Source: Clostridiales bacterium (lineage in GTDB: Bacteria > Bacillota > Clostridia > Christensenellales > Aristaeellaceae). Taken from it: DNA of 49,564 bases. The number at the start of each line of letters is the position of its first letter. Position 1 is the first letter of the stretch. A program made the position numbers and the translations under genes. The stretch spans positions 1 through 49,564 of the forward strand of contig SVGT01000011.1 of the NCBI GenBank assembly GCA_015056175.1, in the 5' to 3' direction. Below are positions 16,490-24,675 of this stretch, piece by piece. The notes below the pieces were generated by a model that ran no database searches, had not been told where the DNA came from, and worked only from the letters and a program-made list of their open reading frames with translations.

Positions 16490-18769
16490 ATGCAGCAGGC
16501 TGCCGAAGAAAATCTCCGGCAGCCTGTGCGATATGTTTTACTTATTCAGCGGGTACAAAATGCAGATGCTGCGCTGAAATCCGGCCCCAGCTTTTATCCT
16601 GTGAATGACCGCACTTCTCCTTTGAGCGAACCGTACCATGCCTCCAATATCGTGCTGAACTGTATTGGTGATACGGCATGGAATGAGCCCGGCGAATGGA
16701 TCGCATGGGATCTGGAGGCGCCGGAAGATGGCTTATACCGCATCGTGCTGCGCTACAAGCAAAGCGATTTGCGCGGTTTGTATGCTACGCGCAAGCTGAC
16801 TATTGACGGCGAAGTTCCCTTTGAAGAGGCCGGCGACCTGCGTTTCTATCACAGCAGCAATTTCCAGCTCAAGCCCATCAGCGGCAAGCGGGAAGATCCT
16901 GTCGACAAGAAGGAAGAAACACAGGAATTCTGGTTCTATCTGGAAAAGGGCACCCACCGTATCGCCCTGGAAGTAACGCTGGGCGAAATGGGACGCATCC
17001 TGCAGGCCATTGATGACCAGACGGCAAAGCTGAACAACATTTACCGTCAGATCATTGCGATCACCGGTACCAGCCCGGATACCTACCAGAGCTACCAGCT
17101 TTTCACCCGCATTCCGGATCTGAAGGAGAACATACAGGCGCGGAAAGCGGATGTGGAGCAGATTCTGGCGGATTTGACTGCACTGACGGGCTCCGGCAGC
17201 GAGCGCACGGCGCCCCTTACCCGTTTGCTGGCCATGATGGATGAATTGACGGACAGCGAGGAAGAGTGGACCCGGCGTCTGGGCGCATTCAAAGAGTGTA
17301 TTACGGCCATGGGTAAAACGGTGCTTGATTTCAAGAACCAACCCATGAAGATTGACTATATCCTGCTGGCAGGCGAAGAAATGCCTGACATGCGTGCCGA
17401 GGGCAATTTTTTTGAAAAAACCTGGCACGGCATTTGCGCGTTTATCGGCAGCTTCTTCAATGACTATAACGTAGCCGACAGCGCGGTGCAGGGCGACGTG
17501 GAGTCCATTGACGTATGGCTGAGCACCGGTCGCGATCAGTTTGAAGTCATTCGCCGCCTGATCAACGAAAGCTTTGAAAGCGAAACCGGCGTGCGCGTAA
17601 ACCTGCGCCTGATCAATGCGGACGTGCTGCTTCCCTCTACCTTTACGGGCAACGGCCCTGATGTGGCGATCCAGATCAGCAATACCGCGCCTGTCAACTT
17701 TGCCTTCCGCGGCGCTGCGCTGGACCTGAAGCAGTTCGAAGATTATGAGAGCATTGCGAGCCGGTTCCTGCCGTCCGCAATGGAATCCTTCTATTTTGAA
17801 GACGGATGCTATGCGCTGCCGGATCAGATGAGTTTCCCGGTGATGTTCTACAGAACGGACATCCTGGATGAACTGGGACTCAAAGTGCCGGATACCTGGG
17901 ACGAGCTGCTGGGGCTGATTCCCGAACTGCAGCGCTACAATATGGAAATGTATTTTGATACGGCGCCGCCTTCTACCATGGGCGCAGTGCTGTCCATGGG
18001 CAATTCGGTTCCGATCAATACCGTGTTCCTGTCCCGTCTGTTCCAGACCGGGGGAGAAATCTATAATGAAGACGGTACCCGCTGCCTGCTTTCCCGTGAA
18101 GAAGCCAATGCCGCATTCAAATGGTGGACGCAGTTCTACACACAGCACGGATTCCCGCGGGATATCGACTTTGTGACCCGTTTCCGTCTGGGCGAAGTGC
18201 CGCTGGGCATTGTGGATCTATCCACCTACACCCGTCTTGCGGTATCTGCCCCTGAAATCCGCGGTGCGTGGGAGATTGCGCAGGTGCCCGGTATCCGTCA
18301 GGCAAACGGTGAAGTGACCCGTGCGGTGCCCTGCGTGACGGGCGCGGCCATGATCATTCAGAACGCGGTAGAAAAGAACGGAACGAAGGACGCCAGCTGG
18401 GAATTCATCAAGTGGTGGACCAGCGGAGACACCCAGACCCGGTATGCGCTGGAAATGGAAGCTATCCTGGGTTCCGCCGGCCGTTATCTGGTCGCCAATC
18501 TGGACGCCTTTGAGCGTGTGGAATGGAGCCTGAGTACCACGAAGGTGCTGAACGAAGCGCTGAAAACCATGAAGGGCATTCCGCAGGTGCCCGGCGGATA
18601 CATTACCGGCCGCTACCTGAACAACGCCTTTGTGACCGTCATTACCGAATATGAGAACGCTGCCGATACGCTGTATGAAAGCGTGGAACTCATCAATGAG
18701 GAGATTGACGTGAAGCGCAGGGAGTTTGGCCTTGAACTGTACAACGAAGAGGGAGGTGAGCTACAGTGA
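16490..18769 (+). CDS. Extracellular sugar-binding protein of an ABC transporter, 5'-truncated (probable pseudogene)
   Basis: A 759-residue frame. Residues about 30-150 are a beta-rich module (YPVNDRTSP, LYRIVLRYKQSDL); about 325-730 form a family 1 solute-binding domain (VLLPSTFTGNGPDVAIQISN, LPDQMSFPVMFYRTDIL, TWDELLGLIPELQ). The family is exported, but no signal peptide or lipobox is encoded: the frame opens at an ATG without a ribosome binding site, and a perfect 10-bp hairpin (16496-16526) sits in its first codons, as if the true 5' part had been deleted. The native coding sequence seems to begin being recognisable near residue 25-30. It overlaps the GTG of the first permease gene (GTGA). 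Function is very likely lost or mislocalised. Confidence 0.75.
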   Translation: MQQAAEENLRQPVRYVLLIQRVQNADAALKSGPSFYPVNDRTSPLSEPYHASNIVLNCIGDTAWNEPGEWIAWDLEAPEDGLYRIVLRYKQSDLRGLYATRKLTIDGEVPFEEAGDLRFYHSSNFQLKPISGKREDPVDKKEETQEFWFYLEKGTHRIALEVTLGEMGRILQAIDDQTAKLNNIYRQIIAITGTSPDTYQSYQLFTRIPDLKENIQARKADVEQILADLTALTGSGSERTAPLTRLLAMMDELTDSEEEWTRRLGAFKECITAMGKTVLDFKNQPMKIDYILLAGEEMPDMRAEGNFFEKTWHGICAFIGSFFNDYNVADSAVQGDVESIDVWLSTGRDQFEVIRRLINESFESETGVRVNLRLINADVLLPSTFTGNGPDVAIQISNTAPVNFAFRGAALDLKQFEDYESIASRFLPSAMESFYFEDGCYALPDQMSFPVMFYRTDILDELGLKVPDTWDELLGLIPELQRYNMEMYFDTAPPSTMGAVLSMGNSVPINTVFLSRLFQTGGEIYNEDGTRCLLSREEANAAFKWWTQFYTQHGFPRDIDFVTRFRLGEVPLGIVDLSTYTRLAVSAPEIRGAWEIAQVPGIRQANGEVTRAVPCVTGAAMIIQNAVEKNGTKDASWEFIKWWTSGDTQTRYALEMEAILGSAGRYLVANLDAFERVEWSLSTTKVLNEALKTMKGIPQVPGGYITGRYLNNAFVTVITEYENAADTLYESVELINEEIDVKRREFGLELYNEEGGELQ
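16496..16526. other. Perfect hairpin at the truncated end of the substrate-binding gene
   Basis: 10-bp stem CAGGCTGCCG / CGGCAGCCTG with an 11-base loop. No T run follows. It may be a relic terminator or part of the leader of the divergent surface-protein gene. TTCGACA at 16478-16484 nearby is a perfect 7-base Spo0A core box on the minus strand, but such a match is expected by chance several times in a window of this size. Confidence 0.5.
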
Positions 18770-19007
18770 GTATCGGTGTAAGGAAAAAGTCTGATCCGCA
18801 TTACATATGATTCTTACCTGTACCATCTATACGCTGGCAGACCTGTTTCTCCGCTCGGAAATTGTGGAACTGGTTTACACGGTCAGCTTTAAGCAGTCCA
18901 TGTATGGTCTGGCTGCGGCGATGAGCTGCGTCTATATCATCATGAATGTGATCGTCATAGGGTTGGCTGCACTATTGATTCGGAAGGTGGTGTTCTATTA
19001 TGACTGA
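18766..19007 (+). pseudogene. First sugar ABC permease, collapsed by internal deletion
   Basis: A GTG at 18766 with a GGGAGG site and GTGA overlap starts normally, but after 14 codons (SIGVRKKSDPHYI) a stop appears at 18808. From 18807, in another frame, comes ILTCTIYTLADLFLRS, then SMYGLAAAMSCVYIIMN and a last helix ending VVFYYD, which is the C-terminal tail of a MalF/UgpA-type permease. About 230 codons of the usual 300-residue permease, including the EAA loop, are missing. The tail stop overlaps the second permease start. It cannot form a working channel half. Confidence 0.75.
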
Positions 19008-19992
19008 TGTGAAGCGGAAACGCAGAACGAAGTATCAGCTGATGAAAACCGGCAAGAGCATCGTGGTAAGCGCATTCAGATATTTGCTGATCATCTGTTT
19101 GTCCTACCTGATTCTGGCGCCCATTCTGATCAATATTACAACGGCGTTTACCAATCCCCGGGATTTGAGCTTCCCGTCTTCCATGTGGATTCCTGCCCGT
19201 GTTTCCATTGAAAACTGGCATGTGAGCTATCTGATGCTGAATTACGGCGAATCGCTGCCCTACACGCTGATCTTCACGGCGATCCTCTGTGTTTTGCAGA
19301 CCTTGAGCGCCATGTTTGCAGCCTACTCCTTTGCAAGGCTGAAGTTCCCCGGCAGAAACCTGCTCTTTGCGCTGGCGGTGTTTACCATCGTGGTGCCTCC
19401 GCAGATGTTCATGCTGCCACAATATCTGTTCTTTAAGGAATTTGATATTTTCGGCATTGTGAAACTGATTACGGGAAAGAGTATCAATTTGCTGGGCTCC
19501 AGCGTATCGCTGTTTGTGCTCAATGCATTGGGCATGGGGATCAAGAGCGGTCTGTACATCTATATTTTCCGTCAAACGTTCCGCGCATTGCCCAAGGAAC
19601 TGGAGGAAGCGGCCTACATTGACGGCGCAGGCTTCCTGCGCACCTTCTTCAGCGTGGTTGTTCCTTCTGCCGGCGCCGGCATCCTGACGGTTGCTGTGCT
19701 GAGCTACGTGTGGTCCTGGAACGATCCGCACTATGTGCAGCTGTTTGACAATACCAATACCAACTTCCTCATGCTGGCGTTCAACAAGGCGACCGGCTCG
19801 GTGGATGAAGCGCTGGCCAGCATTTCGTCCAAAGTTCCTGCCACGTACGCATTCCTGCTGAAGAACCCTGTGTATGAAGGAGCTATTGCCAAAACTGCCG
19901 CGCTGCTGGTTTTCCTGCCGCTGGTGGTGCTGTATCTCTTCGTTCAGCGCAAGTTTGTTCAGGGCGTTGAGCGCAGCGGTATCGTTGGCTGA
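19000..19992 (+). CDS. Carbohydrate ABC transporter permease (MalG/UgpE type)
   Basis: A 330-residue inner-membrane permease with six predicted helices and the cytoplasmic EAA loop (ELEEAAYIDGAGFLRTFFSVVVP, here listed over its key residues EEAA, DGAG and P). This loop docks the shared ATPase subunit. The frame is intact and the length normal for the family, with an extended region after the EAA loop. It begins four bases inside the remnant of the first permease gene. With the binding protein truncated and the first permease deleted, this gene is probably a stranded survivor of a dying operon. No ATPase gene is present, which is usual for this family because a shared MsiK-like ATPase serves many systems. 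Confidence 0.88.
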   Translation: MTDVKRKRRTKYQLMKTGKSIVVSAFRYLLIICLSYLILAPILINITTAFTNPRDLSFPSSMWIPARVSIENWHVSYLMLNYGESLPYTLIFTAILCVLQTLSAMFAAYSFARLKFPGRNLLFALAVFTIVVPPQMFMLPQYLFFKEFDIFGIVKLITGKSINLLGSSVSLFVLNALGMGIKSGLYIYIFRQTFRALPKELEEAAYIDGAGFLRTFFSVVVPSAGAGILTVAVLSYVWSWNDPHYVQLFDNTNTNFLMLAFNKATGSVDEALASISSKVPATYAFLLKNPVYEGAIAKTAALLVFLPLVVLYLFVQRKFVQGVERSGIVG

Positions 19993-20006
19993 CGTCAAGA
20001 AAGAAG

Positions 20007-20036
20007 CAGCCTGTGCACATGCACAGGCTGTTTTTT
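20007..20036 (+). terminator. Rho-independent terminator after the ABC permease
   Basis: Perfect 10-bp stem CAGCCTGTGC / GCACAGGCTG with a 4-base loop, followed by six T. Confidence 0.93.
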
Positions 20037-20117
20037 GTGTGGAAAGATGATATAAAGCTGATGGAAAGATGATGGGAAGTAGAATGGAAGCGGTAAGGGA
20101 GATGAAAGAAGGTTGCT

Positions 20118-20297
20118 TTACCATTTTCCGTCATAGTTGTTGACAAAATCTGTGATTTCATCATTACTATATTTGCGGTCATAGTTATTATCCTTCTTCC
20201 ATTGTTCGTAGCCGCTACTATAGGTGTAACTACTGGAGCAGCCAGCGAAGCTCAAGAGTAAGATGAGTAGCAGTGTCAGAGCAATCGTCTTTTTCAT
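20118..20297 (-). CDS. Very small lipoprotein
   Basis: A 59-residue exported lipoprotein. The signal peptide (KKTIALTLLLILLLSFAGC) ends in a clear lipobox, LSFAGC, at Cys20. The mature part is short, polar and rich in Tyr, Asp and Asn (YEQWKKDNNYDRKYSNDEI). The start at 20297 follows AAGGAG; an upstream in-frame frame extension is not needed. No known family. Base composition is lower in GC than the flanks, as in the two genes to its right. Confidence 0.7.
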   Translation of the reverse strand: MKKTIALTLLLILLLSFAGCSSSYTYSSGYEQWKKDNNYDRKYSNDEITDFVNNYDGKW

Positions 20298-20390
20298 AAA
20301 ACTATCTCCTTTTTTGTTCTGTTTCATGTTCGTGTAGAGTTGCATAACAGGGATGTAGCGCTCATCGGATATTTCGCGATACGTTTATGC

Positions 20391-20597
20391 TCACCACTTA
20401 TCGTATTCATGCTGGAAGCCGCATCGTCCGCAACAGTAGGCAACTTTCTTCTTTCCCAACGCTCCGCCGAGCAGACCTATTGGACCCAGAAGAAGGCCGC
20501 CTGCTGCGGCTTTGCCAACACTGAATCCCTTTTTGCCCTCGTCGATCTGAATCCATTTTGCTTGTTCACCACACATCGGACACTTGCTTGGAGCCAT
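20391..20597 (-). CDS. Small zinc-ribbon protein with Gly-rich hydrophobic segment
   Basis: A 68-residue protein. An N-terminal CPMCG and a C-terminal CCGRCG form a four-Cys zinc ribbon around a hydrophobic Gly/Ala/Leu stretch (AAAGGLLLGPIGLLGGALG) that may enter the membrane. GGGGG precedes the ATG. Its promoter (minus strand TTGCGT at 20666-20671, 17-base spacer, TATAAT at 20643-20648) lies between two perfect palindromes, so the neighbouring XRE protein probably represses it. Function unknown. Confidence 0.7.
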   Translation of the reverse strand: MAPSKCPMCGEQAKWIQIDEGKKGFSVGKAAAGGLLLGPIGLLGGALGKKKVAYCCGRCGFQHEYDKW

Positions 20598-20618
20598 CTC
20601 TGTTCCCCCTTTCTCAAT

Positions 20619-20693
20619 ATACGCAGTTGCGTATTTTTCTCAATTATAACTCTTTTTCACAAAATACGCAAGTGCGTATACGCATGTGCGGAA
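20619..20693. promoter_or_regulatory. Three palindromic operators in the divergent intergenic region
   Basis: Site 1 at 20619-20634 and site 2 at 20664-20679 are perfect palindromes ATACGCA-N2-TGCGTAT. Site 3 at 20678-20693 shares bases with site 2 and has a full left half and a partial right half (TGCGGAA). Site 2 covers the -35 box and site 1 lies just after the -10 box of the minus-strand promoter of the zinc-ribbon gene; sites 2 and 3 lie upstream of the XRE gene. This is the layout of repressor-controlled divergent promoters. Confidence 0.8.
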
Positions 20694-20727
20694 AATTTCT
20701 TATCATCCTATAAAAAGGTGATGAGAA

Positions 20728-20973
20728 ATGATGAATGTGAAAGAAGCAGTTGTTGCCCGGTTTCAGGAGCTTATGAAAGAGAAAAGCCTCAAAACCAACG
20801 AACTTGCCAACGTGTCCGGCGTCACGCCATCCAGTGTATACAGCATGCTTGACCCGCGCCGCAAGGAAGTATCGGTCAATCTGATCAAGAAGCTTTGCGA
20901 CGGTCTGGAAATCACCTTGGGGGAGTTTTTCTCCGCGGCAGTGTTTGATGACTTGGATCAGGAGATACAGTGA
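20728..20973 (+). CDS. XRE-family helix-turn-helix regulator
   Basis: An 81-residue single-domain DNA-binding protein of the Cro/C1 type. The helix-turn-helix spans about residues 20-45 (LKTNELANVSGVTPSSVYSML), followed by SVNLIKKLCDGLEITLGEFF, the standard end of this fold. A ribosome binding site (AAGGTGATG) is present before the ATG. It probably binds the three ATACGCA palindromes immediately upstream, repressing itself and the divergent zinc-ribbon gene. Small stand-alone regulators of this sort are common in prophage-like or mobile islands, which fits the low GC here. Confidence 0.85.
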   Translation: MMNVKEAVVARFQELMKEKSLKTNELANVSGVTPSSVYSMLDPRRKEVSVNLIKKLCDGLEITLGEFFSAAVFDDLDQEIQ

Positions 20974-20976
20974 AAA

Positions 20977-21017
20977 AAGAAGCGAAGGGGGAGGAGCCTT
21001 TCGCTTTTGCCAAATGC
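20977..21017 (+). terminator. Probable terminator after the XRE gene
   Basis: Imperfect stem built from AAGCGAAGG and CCTTTCGCTT around a short purine loop, followed by TTTT. Confidence 0.5.
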
Positions 21018-21062
21018 GTGAAACCTGTCAAAAGTGGCCGTGGCAAAGCGTTGTATTGTGCT

Positions 21063-21093
21063 GTATACCACCCCCTTGACGGGCGTGGTATAC
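21063..21093. promoter_or_regulatory. 31-base inverted repeat over the PPIase promoter
   Basis: GTATACCAC and GTGGTATAC are perfect 9-base arms; inside them CCC pairs with GGG across a single C-C mismatch, leaving a 5-base centre. The right arm contains an extended -10 element (TGGTATACT). It could be an operator or an RNA hairpin if transcription starts upstream. Confidence 0.55.
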
Positions 21094-21138
21094 TGTATTC
21101 AGTGACTTTACAAGTGTTGATTTGGGAGGATGGAAACC

Positions 21139-21885
21139 ATGGAAAACAATCGTGTGCTGGCGTCTGTCGGCGGTCAGCCCATTACCGAAAGCGATCTGGA
21201 AAGCGCCGTCGCCCGCATGAGCAGCGGCCGCGGACGCAATTTTAATACCCCCGAAGGCCGTCAGGCCGTGCTGGAGCAATTGATCGTGCGGGAGCTTTTC
21301 CTGCAGGACGCCCGCAAGAGCATGCTGGAGTACGATCCCGCCTTCAAGGCGCAGCTTCAGCAGGTGAAGGATGAATTGCTCTATCAGTTCGCCGTTACCA
21401 AGACCCTGGAAAAGGTGAAGGTGACCGAGGAAGAAATCCAGAACTTCTACACCGAAAACCCCGAAGAATTCAAGGGTCAGGAAACGGTGGCAGCCAGCCA
21501 TATCCTGGTGGATACCGAGGAAAAGGCCAATGAGATCCTTTCCGCCGTCCAGAACGGCGAAATTACCTTTGAGGACGCTGCCATGCAGCATTCCTCCTGC
21601 CCCTCCAAGGCCCGCGGCGGCAACCTGGGCGAATTTGGCCATGGCCAGATGGTGCCGGAGTTTGATCAGGCCTGCTTCAGCATGGAAGAGGGCCAGATCG
21701 CAGGCCCGGTGAAGACCCAGTTTGGCTATCATCTGATCCGTCTGGACAAGAAGAACGAGCCCAAGCCCGTCAAGCTGAGCGAGGCCCGCGAAATGATCCG
21801 CGAGCACCTGATGGAGGAAAAGAGCCAGAAGGCCTACCAGAGCCGCATCAATCAGCTGAAGCTGGTCTATCCTGTGGATCGCTAA
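21139..21885 (+). CDS. Parvulin-type peptidyl-prolyl cis-trans isomerase
   Basis: A 248-residue protein. The N-terminal half is helical and SurA/PrsA-like (TPEGRQAVLEQLIVRELFLQD). About residues 115-205 form the rotamase domain, with ASHILVDTEEKANEIL, ARGGNLGEFGHGQMVPEF and TQFGYHLIRL. These are the active-site and substrate-binding blocks of PpiC-like enzymes. There is no signal peptide or lipobox, unlike PrsA, so it should act in the cytoplasm. The ATG at 21139 is nine bases after GGGAGG; the ATG at 21130 touches that site and is too close. It is monocistronic. Confidence 0.9.
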   Translation: MENNRVLASVGGQPITESDLESAVARMSSGRGRNFNTPEGRQAVLEQLIVRELFLQDARKSMLEYDPAFKAQLQQVKDELLYQFAVTKTLEKVKVTEEEIQNFYTENPEEFKGQETVAASHILVDTEEKANEILSAVQNGEITFEDAAMQHSSCPSKARGGNLGEFGHGQMVPEFDQACFSMEEGQIAGPVKTQFGYHLIRLDKKNEPKPVKLSEAREMIREHLMEEKSQKAYQSRINQLKLVYPVDR

Positions 21886-21895
21886 AAGTGCAAAC

Positions 21896-21931
21896 AAAAA
21901 GAGAGAAGCAAGCAGCTTCTCTCTTTTTTTG
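21896..21931. terminator. Bidirectional terminator between the PPIase gene and mal
   Basis: Stem GAGAGAAGC / GCTTCTCTC with a 5-base loop, an A run on the left and seven T on the right, so it can stop both converging transcripts. Confidence 0.9.
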
Positions 21932-21941
21932 TTTGGGGTGA

Positions 21942-23201
21942 TTACTTGCCGGCGGCCTTCTTTGCGCGGCGCATGGCCAGGATACGCTCCATTTCGTTGT
22001 AGACGATCATGTAGCCCTCGTCCACGCCCATGCCGGGCTTGGCCAGGATCTGCACAGGCTGGGTGGCCATGGCGCACTGCACGCACACCTGGGCGCTGCG
22101 GTCGGTTTCGTTGCAGGTGCCGCCCTGATAGGCGCCGATGCCCTTTTCCTTGCAGTAGAGCACGGCTTCGATGGTGTTGTTCACGCCGCCCAGGTCAGGC
22201 GTCTTGATCTGCACCATGTGGCCGGCCTTGGCGTCGGCAAAGAGCTTGATATCCTCCAGCGTGTTGCACCATTCGTCCGCCACCAGCTCCACGTCGCAGC
22301 CGCGTGCGTCCAATTCACGGGTCAGCCCGGAGAGCGCCTCGATCTGGGTCTCGCGGTCGCTGTCGCAGTCCATGGGGCCTTCGATGCGCAGGTGGAAGGG
22401 CTTGGCGATGCGGCCCAGCTCTTCGATGTAATCGGCCATGGCGCCGTAGTTGAAGTTGCCAAAGATCTGGCCGATGGTGCCGTAGCAGTCGATGTGCAAA
22501 ACGGGGGCATAGGTTTCGTCTGCGCGGTGCTCAAGGATGCGGTCGCGCAGCCAGGCCACGTATTCCTTCAGCTTTTCGCCGTTTTCGCCCAGTTTTTCCT
22601 TCACGTTGTTGATCAGCGCGTGGGGCAGCACCTGGGCACCTTTGATGATCATTTTGTCGGAGTTGAGGTAACGGTCGTCGCCGGACTGGGTGAAGATGGC
22701 GATGGGTTCCTCCGCCACCGTGCAGCCGTATTCATCGGCTACCACTTCGCACATGAGGCGGTGGGTGGCCTTGGCAACGGCGTCCAGCAGCGCCTGGGAA
22801 AGGCCGTAGCGGATGGCGGTGTGCAGACGCTTGCCGTTTACCTGAATGCTTTCCATCATGGCAGCCAGGGCGCGGAAATTGTCCGCTTCCCTGCCGACCA
22901 AATGGGGCTTGATGTGCTCGTCAATGAGGGGGATAAAATCCTTGGCCAGGAACAGGGGATCGCGTCCGCCTGCGCCGGAATACTGCACGGCGGCGCAATC
23001 GCCATGGGCGATCTGGCCGTCCTCCAAAACCAGCATCACGGAGATGCTTTCGCCCGCCTGACGGACGGCGCTGAAACCTTCGGTTACGGGGGCGCCGGTG
23101 TAGAACACGCCGTCATGGCCTGCGCCCTGCTTGATGGCGCGCTGATCGTCAAAGTAGAAACCGGTACGGCCGCGGGAGCATACAACGTCAATAATCTTCA
23201 T
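21942..23201 (-). CDS. mal: Methylaspartate ammonia-lyase
   Basis: A 419-residue enzyme of the enolase superfamily (EC 4.3.1.2): (2S,3S)-3-methylaspartate to mesaconate and ammonia. The length equals that of the Clostridium tetanomorphum enzyme. Metal-ligand segments HIDCYG, RIEGPMD and LVADEWCN are in order; the general-base region VQIKTPDLGGVNNTIE holds the conserved Lys, and QVLPHALINN the conserved His. It is the last gene of the six-gene minus-strand operon, 25 bases after glmE, and catalyses the step after glutamate mutase. Confidence 0.96.
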   Translation of the reverse strand: MKIIDVVCSRGRTGFYFDDQRAIKQGAGHDGVFYTGAPVTEGFSAVRQAGESISVMLVLEDGQIAHGDCAAVQYSGAGGRDPLFLAKDFIPLIDEHIKPHLVGREADNFRALAAMMESIQVNGKRLHTAIRYGLSQALLDAVAKATHRLMCEVVADEYGCTVAEEPIAIFTQSGDDRYLNSDKMIIKGAQVLPHALINNVKEKLGENGEKLKEYVAWLRDRILEHRADETYAPVLHIDCYGTIGQIFGNFNYGAMADYIEELGRIAKPFHLRIEGPMDCDSDRETQIEALSGLTRELDARGCDVELVADEWCNTLEDIKLFADAKAGHMVQIKTPDLGGVNNTIEAVLYCKEKGIGAYQGGTCNETDRSAQVCVQCAMATQPVQILAKPGMGVDEGYMIVYNEMERILAMRRAKKAAGK

Positions 23202-23226
23202 GGTTTTTTATCTCCTGTTCTTATAA

Positions 23227-24675
23227 TCAGCGGGGACGGCCCACCAGGTAACCCTTGCCGATGGCGTACACATCGTCAATGACCATCTGGAAGGAGGCCT
23301 TGCGGTTTTCGTATTTGGCGCGCTCTTCGATCTTGGCGGTATGGAAATCCTTCAGGTACTTGTCAAAGGGCAAATTGCCGAAGTTCAGGATGCGCACGGC
23401 GCCGTTGTTGTCGCGGGCGGGGAGCATGATGCCGGCGTTGAAGCGGCAGGGGGCAAAGGGCACGTCCAGCGCGCCGGATTCCACGCCGCGGCACACGCCG
23501 ATGGCAATATCGCCGTTGCCCAGTTCAAAGCACTTATCCACAATGGCGCGGGTCTCCAGACGGATGATCTCCTTTTCGTCCTCCAGTTCCTTGCCCTGGA
23601 AGGTCTGGTCGCGCAGCATGTTGACCACCTGCTTGGTGCAGCGCAGGCCCTCTGCGTTGGCCTCCATGGTGGGGATGCCCACGGCCTCGTGAGGCGTTTT
23701 GACGATGACCTTGGTGGCCTTGGAAAGCGCGGAAATCATGCTGCCCATGGAGATGACGCCAAAGGCCTTGGCTTCGTCCGCAGGGAAGCCGCCCATCCAC
23801 TGGTGGAGCACGGTGGTCACCTGCACGTCATGATAGCCATACTTGTTGAGGTATTCGTCGGTCAATTCTTCCAGCGTCTGGATGGCGGCGATATCCTGCA
23901 CCAGGTTTCCGCACTGGCCGTAGCCCACGGTGATGTTTTTCACGCCCTGCTCTGCTGCCAGCAGCGCCTCGATGACGGCGGCGGCGTGGGAAATGCAGGG
24001 GGGCACCAGGGTGCCGGTCAGGGGACCGTAGGGCTCGCGGTTCAGCGGTACGCCCATTTCCTCGTACATGCCGGTGAGACGGTCCACATACTGCCAGTCG
24101 CGGATGGTGCGCTCCATGGGGATGTTCTTGCAGTAGGGCAGGTTGTAGGAGATGCCGCCGCCCTCGTAGCTGGTGAAGCCGCCGGCGTAGGCGATCTCGG
24201 CCAGGAGACGGGCGTCGGGGGTGCCGTGACGCACCTGCACGGGTACGTTCACGCTTTCGATCACCTGACGGCACTTCTGCACGCCGTGGTTGACGGCGGG
24301 GAAGCCGTTGAGCATGGCGCGGTCCAGGCGCAGGGATTCGTTGATGCCGTTTTCCGCTTCCTGATAGCGGTTCTGGCGGGTGTAGCTGTCAATGGTGGTG
24401 GGCAGGAGATCGGCTTCGCCGGCATTTTCCAGGTGCTGGAGCAGTTCAATGTGGCGTTCCACCACAGGCACGCCTGCGCGGGGCTGCACCAGGGTGCGCT
24501 TTTCCTGCTTGGCTTTGTTCAGCTTGAGGGAGAAAATGCGGTTTTCGGGCATGGCCTTGTGGTAGGCCGCCGCTTCTTCCACGTTCACGTCCTTGCCGGT
24601 GGGCCACTGGGCCAGCACTTCTTTACGCAGGGCGTCAAATTCAGCGTCAGGAATTCGTTTGTTCTGAATATCCAT
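23227..24675 (-). CDS. glmE: Glutamate mutase epsilon (catalytic) subunit
   Basis: A 482-residue TIM-barrel subunit of the B12-dependent glutamate mutase (EC 5.4.99.1), which interconverts L-glutamate and (2S,3S)-3-methylaspartate. Full length and colinear with the family: [25 protein letters not shown] at the N-terminus (key residues RTLVQPRAG), [18 protein letters not shown] for substrate binding, and [16 protein letters not shown] lower in the barrel. An AAGGAG site precedes the ATG. It overlaps the end of glmL by 29 bases. It works as an E2S2 complex with GlmS. Confidence 0.96.
   Translation of the reverse strand: MDIQNKRIPDAEFDALRKEVLAQWPTGKDVNVEEAAAYHKAMPENRIFSLKLNKAKQEKRTLVQPRAGVPVVERHIELLQHLENAGEADLLPTTIDSYTRQNRYQEAENGINESLRLDRAMLNGFPAVNHGVQKCRQVIESVNVPVQVRHGTPDARLLAEIAYAGGFTSYEGGGISYNLPYCKNIPMERTIRDWQYVDRLTGMYEEMGVPLNREPYGPLTGTLVPPCISHAAAVIEALLAAEQGVKNITVGYGQCGNLVQDIAAIQTLEELTDEYLNKYGYHDVQVTTVLHQWMGGFPADEAKAFGVISMGSMISALSKATKVIVKTPHEAVGIPTMEANAEGLRCTKQVVNMLRDQTFQGKELEDEKEIIRLETRAIVDKCFELGNGDIAIGVCRGVESGALDVPFAPCRFNAGIMLPARDNNGAVRILNFGNLPFDKYLKDFHTAKIEERAKYENRKASFQMVIDDVYAIGKGYLVGRPR

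Noticed and set aside
20970-21245. 91-codon frame overlapping the XRE stop and the start of the PPIase gene
   Set aside because: It runs through a terminator-like hairpin and an inverted repeat with promoter, and then out of frame into the PPIase gene; not credible.
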